Below are positions 46,375 through 54,586 of a stretch of DNA of 64,000 nt, in pieces. Position numbers and translations under genes: made by a program. Origin of the DNA: Robertkochia aurantiaca (GTDB lineage Bacteria; Bacteroidota; Bacteroidia; Flavobacteriales; Flavobacteriaceae). The DNA lies in assembly GCF_020166495.1 (NCBI RefSeq), contig NZ_JAINZS010000001.1, forward strand, positions 434,001 through 498,000. The letters run 5' to 3'. The notes under the pieces are model-generated. The model was not told the DNA's origin. It searched no databases and saw nothing but the letters and a program-made list of their open reading frames with translations. Numbering within the stretch: position 1 is the first letter of the stretch; each line of letters starts with the position of its first letter.

Positions 46375-46462
46375 ACCTCTTGACCTCTTGACCTCCTGAC
46401 CTCTTGACCTCCTGACCTTTTGACCTCTTGACCTCTTGACCTCTTGACCTTCTGACCGTTTG
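46375..46462. repeat. Octamer array acctcttg-type, ~11 units (C-rich arm)
   Basis: Eleven 8-bp units (acctcttg, acctcctg, accttttg and variants). The last ends one base before the stop codon of the CocE/NonD hydrolase. A further degenerate unit precedes it at 46367. Confidence 0.93.
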
Positions 46463-46463
46463 A

Positions 46464-48308
46464 CTATTCCTCCAAAACCGTAAACTCAATCTTCGAATTG
46501 TTATACACTCTATGAGTCTGCTTCTGAAAATCGCTTTCTTTTGCTTCAAAGATATTGTCTACCCAGGTCTGCGGGTTGATATCGATATACGGGAACCAGG
46601 TACTTTGTATCTGTACCTGTATCTTATGCCCCTTCTTGAAGGTATGATATACGTCTTGCAGCTTGATGTCTACCGCGGTTTCCTTATTAGGCTCGAAAGG
46701 CTCCGGGTTCTCAAAACTGTTTCTGAACCTGCCTCTCATGGCTTCGCTTCTGACCATCATATGGTAGTTGCTCATCTTCAGGTGATCCTGGGTCTCCGGG
46801 AAATCTTCAGCATCGGCAGGCCATACATCGATCACCTTCACCACCCAGTCGGCAGCGGTTCCCGTGGTCGACACCCTTAACCTGGCCATGATATCTCCCG
46901 CCAGGGTCAGGTCTTCCTCCAGTACTTCGGTTTCATACACCAGCACATCCGGCCTTCTGGCAGCAAAGCGCTGATCGTCAGTCATATATTTTCTGGGCGT
47001 AAAAACCACTTTTATATCTTCAGAATAAGGCACCGGTTTTTTCGGATCGCTCACAAATTCCCTGAAGCTGTATTCTGTGGTCATGATCTCTCCCATATAT
47101 CCGCTGGTGCCCAAACCAAAAGTCTTTTTCTTTACATTTTCGGGGGGCCACTGGCTGAATTCACTCCAGTTATTCGCTCCGGTATCATAGACATAAGCTT
47201 CCGGCAATCCGGTCTCTCCGCTGGCCGGGCCTTTCAGAAAATGATTGAAGAAAACGGTTTCTATGTTCTCCTGGAAAAATTGAGATATATTATCTCCGAA
47301 GTATACATTACCCACTGCCTGGCGCTCCTTTAAACGTGCCCAGTCGCCATGACTCCACGGACCCATGACCAGGGTGTTGTACCCCTTACCGTGTTCTTCC
47401 AATGTCTCGTAGGTTTCCAACGGTCCATAAAGGTCTTCTGCATCGAACCAACCTCCCACCACCATGGTGGCGGCATCAAAATCCTGCTCGAGATGCTGTA
47501 TGATACCCCGCTTTTGCCAGAACTCATCATAGTTCGGGTGTTCTTTCAGTTGCTGCCAGAAAACATTGTCTTCTCCGTAATACTGATCGAGGTTCGACAG
47601 CGGACCCGCATCCAGAAAGAACTGATACTGATCCTGGGTGCCCATATCGGGAAATTCATACCACGATTCGGTCATCGGCTTATCTTTCATGTAGCCGAAC
47701 AAAGCCGTCGCACGCCAGTAACTTAATAAATACGCGCCGTTGTGATGAAAATCATCAAAAAAGAAATCCCCTATCGGAGCCTGGGGAGATACTGCCTTAA
47801 GCGCAGGGTGTTTGCTTAATAATGAATAGGTCGAATAATAACCGGGATACGATATACCCCAGATCCCAACCCTTCCGTTGTTATGCTGTACATTTTTCAC
47901 AAGCCAGTCGATGGTATCGTAAGTATCTGATGCCTCATCAACCTCTTTCCTTTTCTTCTCCGGGATATATGGACGCATATTGTCGTAAACCCCCTCACTG
48001 TTCCAACGCCCTCTTACATCCTGGTAAACGATGATATTCCCCTCCTTCATCATGGTCTCATTCGGACCGATCTTTGAACGATACTGGTCTGCACCGTAAG
48101 GCCTGGCGCTGTATGGAGTACGCTGCAGCAAGATGGGATATTCCCTGGAAGTGTCTTTCGGACTGTAAATAGTGGTATGAAGTGAGATGCCATCGCGCAT
48201 TTCGATCATCACTTCAGTCTTATCGTAGTGGTCTTTTACGTTGTAATCCTCCTGGGCACTTAGGGTAAGAAACGAGATAAGCGCCAGCAGCGTAAGAAAT
48301 CTTTTCAT
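46464..48308 (-). CDS. Secreted CocE/NonD-family (X-Pro dipeptidyl-peptidase/acyl hydrolase) protein
   Basis: The 614-residue alpha/beta hydrolase has a signal peptide (residues ~1-18). The nucleophile Ser is in WGISYPGYYS (~residues 172-181), and the family segment QDVRGRWNSEGVYDNMRP precedes it. The acid/base region includes GGWFDAEDLYG and MGPWSHGDWA. A C-terminal jelly-roll domain follows. The closest characterised groups are alpha-amino-acid ester hydrolases and glutaryl-cephalosporin acylases; natural substrates are probably peptides or esters in the periplasm or outside the cell. Confidence 0.9.
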   Translation of the reverse strand: MKRFLTLLALISFLTLSAQEDYNVKDHYDKTEVMIEMRDGISLHTTIYSPKDTSREYPILLQRTPYSARPYGADQYRSKIGPNETMMKEGNIIVYQDVRGRWNSEGVYDNMRPYIPEKKRKEVDEASDTYDTIDWLVKNVQHNNGRVGIWGISYPGYYSTYSLLSKHPALKAVSPQAPIGDFFFDDFHHNGAYLLSYWRATALFGYMKDKPMTESWYEFPDMGTQDQYQFFLDAGPLSNLDQYYGEDNVFWQQLKEHPNYDEFWQKRGIIQHLEQDFDAATMVVGGWFDAEDLYGPLETYETLEEHGKGYNTLVMGPWSHGDWARLKERQAVGNVYFGDNISQFFQENIETVFFNHFLKGPASGETGLPEAYVYDTGANNWSEFSQWPPENVKKKTFGLGTSGYMGEIMTTEYSFREFVSDPKKPVPYSEDIKVVFTPRKYMTDDQRFAARRPDVLVYETEVLEEDLTLAGDIMARLRVSTTGTAADWVVKVIDVWPADAEDFPETQDHLKMSNYHMMVRSEAMRGRFRNSFENPEPFEPNKETAVDIKLQDVYHTFKKGHKIQVQIQSTWFPYIDINPQTWVDNIFEAKESDFQKQTHRVYNNSKIEFTVLEE

Positions 48309-48366
48309 AGTTAATCAGATAATTTTGGCTTTAAAAGCCTAAATCTAATGAACCTCTCCAGGATTT

Positions 48367-49689
48367 CTATACATAGTGCGAAATTTTAAGAATCTTTTTG
48401 GTTTTATCGGTGACCCTGAAACGGTCATCAGCCCGTTTTCCGATAACCCAGATAATACTATCGTCACCATTGCACAACAGCCATTGCCTTTCTTTCTGAT
48501 CAAGGCTGTACTTTTCATCTTTATAGAACTTGCTCAACTTCTTTGACCCCTTCAATCCGAAAGGCTGAAACCTGTCGCCCTCTGTCCATTTCCTGATGAT
48601 CAGGGGGTACTTAAGCTTTTCCCGGTCAACATAAATGGTATGTTCGTCTGTCTTCCCCAGCGCTGTCACCTCTTGCATTTGCAAGGTCAGGGGGTCAAAA
48701 ATATTGGTAAGCTCCTTCTGAAGCTTGTAGACTTTCGGAACCCTGGTAGGTCCTTCCTCCAAAGGCTGCAACAAAAGATAGTCCCGGTCTCTGATCAGCC
48801 TGTGGGTGGGTGACAACAGGAATTTACCGCTTTGTGCCTCCAGAAGGTTCTTCACATCGTCCCAGGCTGTAAACCCATATTCCCGGAAGAACGCATACAG
48901 GTAAGATTCGAGAGGCTCCAGCTTTTGCAGCTGGCCTAAAGGAATTCTGAACCCATAATTTCCATCCTTTATAAAATACAGTGACCGCAATTCCCTGATA
49001 TGACGATCGAGTATCTCGTTATATCCTTTCAGGTAACCGATCGTTTTGGTAACGTTGGAAAGCAACCGGTCATTGACCTCTTTAAACCTGGGTATCACCT
49101 TATTTCGCAACTGGTTCCTGAGGTACTTATTCTCCCGGTTACTACTGTCTTCCCGCCATTCAAGTTTCTCATTCAAAGCATAAGTTTTGATTTCCTCTCT
49201 TGAAAAAGGGAGAAGAGGCCTCAGAATCTTCCCATGCCTTTCAGGTATGCCGGTAAGCCCATCAAGTCCGGTTCCGCGCGAAAGATTGATGAGGAAGGTT
49301 TCCAGGTTGTCGTCGGCGTGATGAGCCGTCATCAGGTAATCATAGCCGTGGTCGCTCATGAGTTGATCAAACCAGTTGTAGCGCAGCTCCCTGGCTGCCA
49401 TTTGAGTCGATAATTTTTCTGATGTTGCATACTTTTCGGTATCGAATCGCTTTGTGAATACCGGAATATCGTATTGGCCTCCTAATTTCTTTACAAAAGC
49501 CTCATCGGCATCACTTTCTTCACCACGAAGTGCGAAATTGCAGTGGGCCAAAGCGATATTCTCTGAAACAGTACGCATAAGAGAGGCCAGCACCACACTG
49601 TCGATTCCCCCACTGATTGCGATAAGTATCCTGGAATTTGTATAAAAAGGAAAGTTCAGGCGAAGATGCCTGTGAAATTCTTGGGTCAT
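48367..49689 (-). CDS. tilS: tRNA(Ile)-lysidine synthase
   Basis: TilS attaches lysine to C34 of the CAU anticodon tRNA-Ile, so it reads AUA codons. The 440-residue protein has the PP-loop ISGGIDSVVLASL (residues ~28-40), TAHHADDNLETFLINLSRGTGLDG (core AHHADDNLET), and the C-terminal TilS domain with WTEGDRFQPFGLKGSKKLS (core GDRFQPFGLKG). It is 12 bp downstream of the alpha/beta hydrolase gene. Confidence 0.94.
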   Translation of the reverse strand: MTQEFHRHLRLNFPFYTNSRILIAISGGIDSVVLASLMRTVSENIALAHCNFALRGEESDADEAFVKKLGGQYDIPVFTKRFDTEKYATSEKLSTQMAARELRYNWFDQLMSDHGYDYLMTAHHADDNLETFLINLSRGTGLDGLTGIPERHGKILRPLLPFSREEIKTYALNEKLEWREDSSNRENKYLRNQLRNKVIPRFKEVNDRLLSNVTKTIGYLKGYNEILDRHIRELRSLYFIKDGNYGFRIPLGQLQKLEPLESYLYAFFREYGFTAWDDVKNLLEAQSGKFLLSPTHRLIRDRDYLLLQPLEEGPTRVPKVYKLQKELTNIFDPLTLQMQEVTALGKTDEHTIYVDREKLKYPLIIRKWTEGDRFQPFGLKGSKKLSKFYKDEKYSLDQKERQWLLCNGDDSIIWVIGKRADDRFRVTDKTKKILKISHYV

Positions 49690-49701
49690 AAAAGGGTGAC
49701 A

Positions 49702-50526
49702 TTAGGTTGTTTGGTCGATCCAGGTGGTCAGATCATTCATAAGTTCTTCCTTTACAAGATCGTTATGCAATTCATGATATCCCTGATCATACAACTTTAA
49801 ATTTACTAAATCTGATCGTTCTGCCAAAGCCTTACTGGCTTCCCACGAAGTGATACCATCTCCGGTACCATGCGCAAGAAAAACCGGGGTTCTTATTTCT
49901 TCTGCTTTTTCAAGGATCTTCTCCCCCATTTCAAGAAAGGGAAAAACGTATGAAGCACTCGCCCGTTCATGCACCAGGGGATCTTCAAGGTATTGCCTTA
50001 CCTCTTCCTTGTCACGGGAAATCATATTGGGGTCCAGACCACTCGACATGGTCATTTCGGGAAGTAGCTTCCCCAGCATTTTTCCCGCAAACATTTTGAC
50101 TCCGGAAGGCTTGTAGGCGAGTTTCAAAAACGGACTGGTAGCGATCACACCCTGCAGGTCATGTTCCCTTTCCAGCATATATCCCAATACCACGTTACCA
50201 CCCATGCTATGCCCGTAGAGCAATACCGGGATCTCCGGAAAAACAGAACGCCCCTTTTTCATGACCTTCGCGACACTGTCAAGCACCGCATTATAACCGG
50301 GATTCACGCCTCGCTTACCCTCACTGTGACCATGACCGAAATGGTCAAAACCGATCACGGCACAACCCGCAGCCACCAGTTCAGGTACCACAAAATGCGA
50401 ATAGCGGCCACTGTGCTCACCCATACCATGTACCAGTATCACCAGCACCCTGGGATCATCATCGTACCAGTATTGTCCGAATATTTTACGCTTGTGGCAT
50501 TTGAGTTCGAAGCCGTGGTATTGCAT
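49702..50526 (-). CDS. Alpha/beta hydrolase (monoacylglycerol lipase/lysophospholipase-like)
   Basis: The 274-residue cytoplasmic hydrolase has HGMGEHSGRY (oxyanion region, residues ~33-42), the nucleophile elbow LYGHSMGGNVVLGYML (Ser in GHSMG), and the catalytic acid and His in AHGTGDGITSW and YHELHND. The family (Hydrolase_4) cleaves monoacylglycerols or lysophospholipids. It is upstream of tilS in the same direction. Confidence 0.9.
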   Translation of the reverse strand: MQYHGFELKCHKRKIFGQYWYDDDPRVLVILVHGMGEHSGRYSHFVVPELVAAGCAVIGFDHFGHGHSEGKRGVNPGYNAVLDSVAKVMKKGRSVFPEIPVLLYGHSMGGNVVLGYMLEREHDLQGVIATSPFLKLAYKPSGVKMFAGKMLGKLLPEMTMSSGLDPNMISRDKEEVRQYLEDPLVHERASASYVFPFLEMGEKILEKAEEIRTPVFLAHGTGDGITSWEASKALAERSDLVNLKLYDQGYHELHNDLVKEELMNDLTTWIDQTT

Positions 50527-50592
50527 CTGAAAGTAACTTTTGAATGATTTAAAGGTAGGAAATTTTGGGATGCGGGGATGCGGGGATGCGGT

Positions 50593-50612
50593 CCTGCCTG
50601 ACGGCAGGCAGG
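50593..50612. repeat. Short perfect palindrome CCTGCCTG-N4-CAGGCAGG
   Basis: Two 8-bp arms separated by ACGG, placed between gggatgcg octamers and the ggttatt heptamer array. It may be a REP-like dispersed element, but no second copy occurs in this window. Confidence 0.8.
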
Positions 50613-50632
50613 TATGCGGTTATACAGTTATG

Positions 50633-50757
50633 GGTTATTGGTTATTGGTTATTGGTTATTGGTTATTGGTTATTGGTTATTGGTTATTGGTTATTGGTTA
50701 TTGGTTATTGGTTATTGGTTATTGGTTATTGGTTATTGGTTATTGGTTATTGGTTAT
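50633..50757. repeat. Perfect heptamer array ggttatt x17
   Basis: Seventeen exact ggttatt units plus a partial one (ggttat). This is the longest uniform array in the window. All three forward frames stay open and encode a GYWLLVI repeat, which is an artefact of the period rather than a protein. Confidence 0.98.
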
Positions 50758-51150
50758 GTAAGATATACATTCATCTTTGAACTTAAAAGATGATCGATAA
50801 TCTAATTATATGCTTCACTACACAATGTCTCGCCCATCAGATATTGCTTTTCAAAGTCATCTTCCCACAAAGGGAAAGGAGAAGGTACTTTTTGGTAGCA
50901 ATATTACCCATTCACCTTTAGACGGGCATGTCATCCTTATTGAAATCTTTGACCGATGGATCTTTCATGGTTTTATTCTTAGGAATCCGGTCTTCCGACG
51001 GCTTTCTTACCCATATAAAAGGTTAGAAATGACTTCACTTTTGATCATACCTGACTCAATTCCGAATTCATGATCTAACATCTACAATCTATCATTTACC
51101 ATTCATTACTTCCACTTCTTAACCCTTAATCATTAATAATTATACATTAA
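50758..51150. other. Spacer downstream of pabB with C-rich heptamers at its right end
   Basis: No convincing gene. A frame at 50810-51073 lacks domain character. From about 51080 to 51150 the sequence falls into 7-bp words such as catttac, aaccctt and aatcatt, the C-rich arm opposite the array at 50633. Confidence 0.5.
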
Positions 51151-52458
51151 TCATTCTCCCTCTAGTACCTCCCTCATCGCCTTCGCTTTTACCAGGCATT
51201 CTTCATATTCGTTCTCGGGAGTGGCCCTGGCGGTGATGGCGCTTCCTACAGAAAAAGACACATATCGTTTCGCCGCGTTGTATAAGATGCTTCTGATGAT
51301 CACATTAAAATCAAAATCTCCTTCCGGAGTGAAATAACCTACCGCGCCACTGTACAGACCTCTTTTGGTTTCCTCGAGCTCTTCGATGATCTTCATAGCC
51401 GAGATCTTGGGAGCCCCGGTCATACTACCCATAGGGAAGGTGGCTCGTATAATATCCAGGGGGTCTGTATCTTTCAGAACCCTTCCTTTTACCGTTGAGA
51501 TCATCTGGTGTACCTGCTCAAACGTGTAGATTCTGCAAAGCTCCTCCACTTCAACGCTTCCCTTTACAGCTACCCGCGACAGATCATTTCGTACCAGGTC
51601 AACGATCATCACGTTCTCTGAGCGCTCTTTTAGATCTCTGCCAAGCGCCTCTACCAGCATCAGGTCTTCAGCCGCATTCGAAGCTCTTCGGGCTGTTCCC
51701 TTGATCGGCTGTGAAAGTATCTGCTCACCCTTCTTCCGCAGGTATCTTTCCGGAGAAGCCGAGATCAGGTACCGATCCCTTAAACGCATATAGGTAGCAA
51801 AAGGTGGTTTAGAGATCGCATTAAGCCGCTGATAGGTTTTCAACGGATCTATCTCGGTATCCTCTGCATAAAACTCCTGGCAAAAGTTGGCTTCGTAGAT
51901 ATCGCCACGATGTATATGATGCAGTAAGCTGCGTACCTTTTCATGGTAGGCATCCTTATGAATACGCATGTGAATCTTTGGAACAGACCTTAAAGAATCA
52001 ACCTGCTCCTGACCTACCTCAGCACACCTCTGAATAGCATCAAAATCGTAAGTGATCTCATCATCGACCATGGCCAGGTACAGAAACTGAAGCTCATGGC
52101 CTTTCAGCATAATGATCTTTTTCGGCTGAAAGAAATACAGTTCAGGAAAACCCAGGCTGTCATGATTTCCTGACTGCAGGTTTTCAAGGTCGTTCTTCAG
52201 GTCATAGGTAAGGTAACCGAACAGCCAGTCGCCGGTTGTCTTTCTGTATTCTGCCAGTTCATCGAAAGCCTGATGATAATCGGTCTGCAGAGCCGTCAAT
52301 CCGTCTACGGCAAGAACCGCATCGAAGCTGCTGTGCTTTTGTGCATAATCATTGCTGTCGAGCCAGGCAACTTCCTCCTCTTCCCGCGCCCAGATAAGCA
52401 GGGCGTTCTTTATCTTTTCAGGGTTTTCTATATGGTAAATCTTAGTGCTTCGCTTCAT
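51151..52458 (-). CDS. pabB: Aminodeoxychorismate synthase component I
   Basis: PabB turns chorismate plus ammonia into 4-amino-4-deoxychorismate for folate. The 435-residue protein shows the chorismate-enzyme core (YEANFCQEF, SASPERYL, RNDLSRVAVKGSV, FPMGSMTGAPK). The PIKGTARR motif carries the Lys that distinguishes PabB from anthranilate synthase (PIAGT). I start at ATG 52458, since an upstream TTG at 52500 overlaps a -7 box (TAAATTTG). It is divergent from the arginine leader. Confidence 0.88.
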   Translation of the reverse strand: MKRSTKIYHIENPEKIKNALLIWAREEEEVAWLDSNDYAQKHSSFDAVLAVDGLTALQTDYHQAFDELAEYRKTTGDWLFGYLTYDLKNDLENLQSGNHDSLGFPELYFFQPKKIIMLKGHELQFLYLAMVDDEITYDFDAIQRCAEVGQEQVDSLRSVPKIHMRIHKDAYHEKVRSLLHHIHRGDIYEANFCQEFYAEDTEIDPLKTYQRLNAISKPPFATYMRLRDRYLISASPERYLRKKGEQILSQPIKGTARRASNAAEDLMLVEALGRDLKERSENVMIVDLVRNDLSRVAVKGSVEVEELCRIYTFEQVHQMISTVKGRVLKDTDPLDIIRATFPMGSMTGAPKISAMKIIEELEETKRGLYSGAVGYFTPEGDFDFNVIIRSILYNAAKRYVSFSVGSAITARATPENEYEECLVKAKAMREVLEGE

Positions 52459-52488
52459 CTGTTCTTGCTGCTTTTCCAAAAAAGAATT

Positions 52489-52496
52489 CAAATTTA
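52489..52496 (-). promoter_or_regulatory. Possible -7 box (TAAATTTG) for pabB
   Basis: An exact TAnnTTTG match on the minus strand, 31 bp before ATG 52458. No TTTG lies at the right distance upstream, so the promoter is incomplete as read. Confidence 0.4.
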
Positions 52497-52512
52497 ACAA
52501 ACAATAAATAGG

Positions 52513-52539
52513 TTGGTAAATAATTAATGTCTATACTTG
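52513..52539 (+). promoter_or_regulatory. Candidate promoter for the arginine operon
   Basis: TTG at 52513-52515 and TATACTTG at 52532-52539 with a 16-bp spacer; one mismatch to TAnnTTTG. The predicted start near 52546 puts the leader ATG (52569) about 23 nt into the transcript. Confidence 0.45.
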
Positions 52540-52568
52540 TCGTTCAATTCGCGTGGCGGATCAAAAAC

Positions 52569-52682
52569 ATGAAGAAAATAATCACACATATCGAAGCAAT
52601 TCTGAGAGGCCTTTTCCAGGCTACTCCCGCTTATGTGGTTATTCCTGTTCGCCGTCGTCCTATTCTGCGTCGTCGCCCGTAA
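52569..52682 (+). CDS. Arginine-rich leader peptide (37 aa), putative attenuator of the arg operon
   Basis: ATG 52569 opens 37 codons ending at TAA 52680-52682. The product starts MKKIITHIEAILRG and ends PVRRRPILRRRP. Residues 28-30 and 34-36 are all Arg, encoded by CGC and CGT codons (52650-52658 and 52668-52676). Six Arg in the last ten residues, the place directly before an arginine biosynthesis operon, and the hairpin 18 nt downstream match the layout of amino-acid leader peptides. Ribosomes stalling at the Arg codons when charged Arg-tRNA is scarce would change downstream folding. The reading frame is seen; the control is inferred. Confidence 0.78.
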   Translation: MKKIITHIEAILRGLFQATPAYVVIPVRRRPILRRRP

Positions 52683-52727
52683 GGGTGCACTATAACTTCT
52701 GGAACCCAGGTGAGTCCGGTTCCCCTT
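52683..52727 (+). promoter_or_regulatory. Putative attenuator structure after the Arg leader
   Basis: GGAACC (52701-52706) plus GG (52709-52710) pair with CCGGTTCC (52716-52723) around a TGAGT loop, with a 2-nt bulge. An alternative pairing, GGGT (52683-52686) with ACCC (52704-52707), would disrupt it. AAGGG (52681-52685) could also pair with CCCTT (52723-52727). There is no U-run, so if it attenuates it may do so through Rho or at translation. Confidence 0.45.
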
Positions 52728-52772
52728 CCAAGACCAGTTAAAATCCTATTAGTTACTTAATTATCACAGCAG

Positions 52773-53402
52773 ATGCACATTGTTGTTGCTGATGTTTCGC
52801 ATTTCCGCTTTGCTGAGGAAATTGTGGACACTATAGCCGATTCGGCAGAAAAGAGAGGTACCGGTATCGCCCGGAGAACCCCTGAATACATTCGCACCAA
52901 AATGACCAACGGCAACGCGGTTATCGCTATCGATAACGACCGCTTCGCCGGGTTTTGTTATATCGAAACCTGGAGTCATGACAGATTCGTTGCCAACTCG
53001 GGGCTTATCGTACACCCCGACTACAGAGGGCGCGGACTGGCCACTCAGATCAAACAAAAGGTTTTTGAGCACAGCAGGAAGAAATTCCCCAAAGCCAAGA
53101 TATTCGGGATCACCACCGGGCTGGCCGTCATGAAGATCAATTATGATCTGGGCTATGAACCTGTGACCTTTTCAGAACTAACCGATGACCCGACCTTCTG
53201 GCAGGGCTGTCAGACCTGCAAAAATTTTGATATCCTCACCCGAACAGAACGCAAAATGTGTCTCTGTACCGGGATGCTCTACGATCCGGATAAGAAGAAG
53301 AATGAAAAAAAGAGACATCCCTACGACTCCAAGACCTGGAAAAGACTGAAAGAGATCAAACAGCAACTGCTATTTAAAACGACAAAAAAACAAGAATCAT
53401 GA
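52773..53402 (+). CDS. GNAT acetyltransferase, probable N-acylglutamate synthase, with C-terminal Cys cluster
   Basis: The 209-residue protein has a GNAT domain with the acyl-CoA loop RGRGLATQI (residues 85-93) after GLIVHPDY. The C-terminal third contains Cys146, Cys149, Cys163 and Cys165 (CQTC and CLC), a possible metal site, followed by a Lys-rich tail. As the first gene of the arginine operon, overlapping argG by four bases (ATGA), it is the only candidate for the missing first step, acylation of glutamate. No argA or argJ is seen. A GNAT in this position has been implicated in that role in Bacteroides (from memory). Confidence 0.8.
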   Translation: MHIVVADVSHFRFAEEIVDTIADSAEKRGTGIARRTPEYIRTKMTNGNAVIAIDNDRFAGFCYIETWSHDRFVANSGLIVHPDYRGRGLATQIKQKVFEHSRKKFPKAKIFGITTGLAVMKINYDLGYEPVTFSELTDDPTFWQGCQTCKNFDILTRTERKMCLCTGMLYDPDKKKNEKKRHPYDSKTWKRLKEIKQQLLFKTTKKQES

Positions 53403-54586
53403 AAGATATCGTACTGGCCTACAGCGGCGGACTGGATACATCATATTGCGTAAAATACCTTTCTGAAGAGGGCTACACCGTTCACGCCGTGAGTGTGAAT
53501 ACCGGTGGTTTCGATGAAAAAGAGATCGAAGAGATGAAAAACAAAGCCCTGAAACTGGGCGCAAGCAGTTTTGAATGCCTCGACCGGGTTCAGGAATTCT
53601 ATGACAAGGTGATCAAATACCTCATCTTCGGAAATGTACTAAAGAATCAAACCTATCCGCTTTCGGTAAGCGCCGAGCGTATCGTTCAGGCTATGGCCCT
53701 GGCAGAACATGCCAAAAAAATCGGGGCCGGTTATATCGCCCATGGCAGTACCGGAGCAGGTAACGATCAGGTGCGTTTTGACGGGATTTTCCAGGTGGTT
53801 GCCCCTGAGATTGAAATCATCACCCCCATCAGAGACCAGCAGCTTTCAAGGGAACAGGAGATCGAATACCTCTCTCAAAAGGGGGTTGATATGTCATGGA
53901 ACAAGGCCAAATACAGTATCAATAAAGGCCTCTGGGGAACCAGTGTGGGAGGTGCAGAAACCCTGGGCTCCAAACTTCCCCTTCCGGAAGAAGCCTTCCC
54001 CAGCCAGCTGCAGAATATGGGTACAGAACAGGTGAAGCTTTCCTTCGAAAAAGGTGAACTTACCGCCATCAACGGACAACAAGACAGCCCGGTGAATCTC
54101 ATCCTGAAACTACAGGACCTGGCATCGTCATTTGCCATAGGAAGAGATATCCATGTGGGTGATACCATTATCGGGATCAAAGGGAGGGTCGGTTTCGAGG
54201 CAGCCGCACCGCTGGTAATCATCAAGGCTCACCACCTGCTTGAGAAACATGTACTCACCAAATGGCAGCAACAACATAAGGAATACCTGGCTAACTGGTA
54301 CGGGATGCTTTTGCACGAAGGACAGTATACAGACGAGGTCATGCGCAATATCGAAGCCTTTTTAACCGACGCCCAGAAACAGGTGACCGGTGATGTATGG
54401 GTAAGCCTTTACCCGTATCGCTTTACCCTCGATGGTATCGAATCACCTTTTGATATGATGCAAAGTGACTTCGGAAGTTACGGAGAGATGAATAAGCAAT
54501 GGAGTGCACAGGAAGCCAAAGGTTTTATCAAGATCCATGCAACCGGTTCAAAAATTGCTGAAGCCGTAAAAAACAAAGCATCATGA
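53399..54586 (+). CDS. argG: Argininosuccinate synthase
   Basis: ArgG joins citrulline and aspartate using ATP. The 395-residue protein begins with the PP-loop AYSGGLDTSYCVKYL (residues ~7-21) and contains HGSTGAGNDQVRFD for ATP binding. The C-terminal segments FDMMQSDFGSYGEMN and WSAQEAKGF are also present. It overlaps the genes on both sides by four bases, so translation is coupled from the GNAT gene to argC. Confidence 0.95.
   Translation: MKDIVLAYSGGLDTSYCVKYLSEEGYTVHAVSVNTGGFDEKEIEEMKNKALKLGASSFECLDRVQEFYDKVIKYLIFGNVLKNQTYPLSVSAERIVQAMALAEHAKKIGAGYIAHGSTGAGNDQVRFDGIFQVVAPEIEIITPIRDQQLSREQEIEYLSQKGVDMSWNKAKYSINKGLWGTSVGGAETLGSKLPLPEEAFPSQLQNMGTEQVKLSFEKGELTAINGQQDSPVNLILKLQDLASSFAIGRDIHVGDTIIGIKGRVGFEAAAPLVIIKAHHLLEKHVLTKWQQQHKEYLANWYGMLLHEGQYTDEVMRNIEAFLTDAQKQVTGDVWVSLYPYRFTLDGIESPFDMMQSDFGSYGEMNKQWSAQEAKGFIKIHATGSKIAEAVKNKAS

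Noticed and set aside
50540-50780. Overlapping open frames encoding GYWLLVI repeats
   Set aside because: A 7-bp repeat without stop words leaves all frames open and yields the same repeated peptide. There is no start context, and the frames are explained by the array at 50633-50757.
51151-52458. Anthranilate synthase TrpE
   Set aside because: The PIKGT motif has the Lys of aminodeoxychorismate synthase where TrpE has Ala, and no trp genes are nearby.
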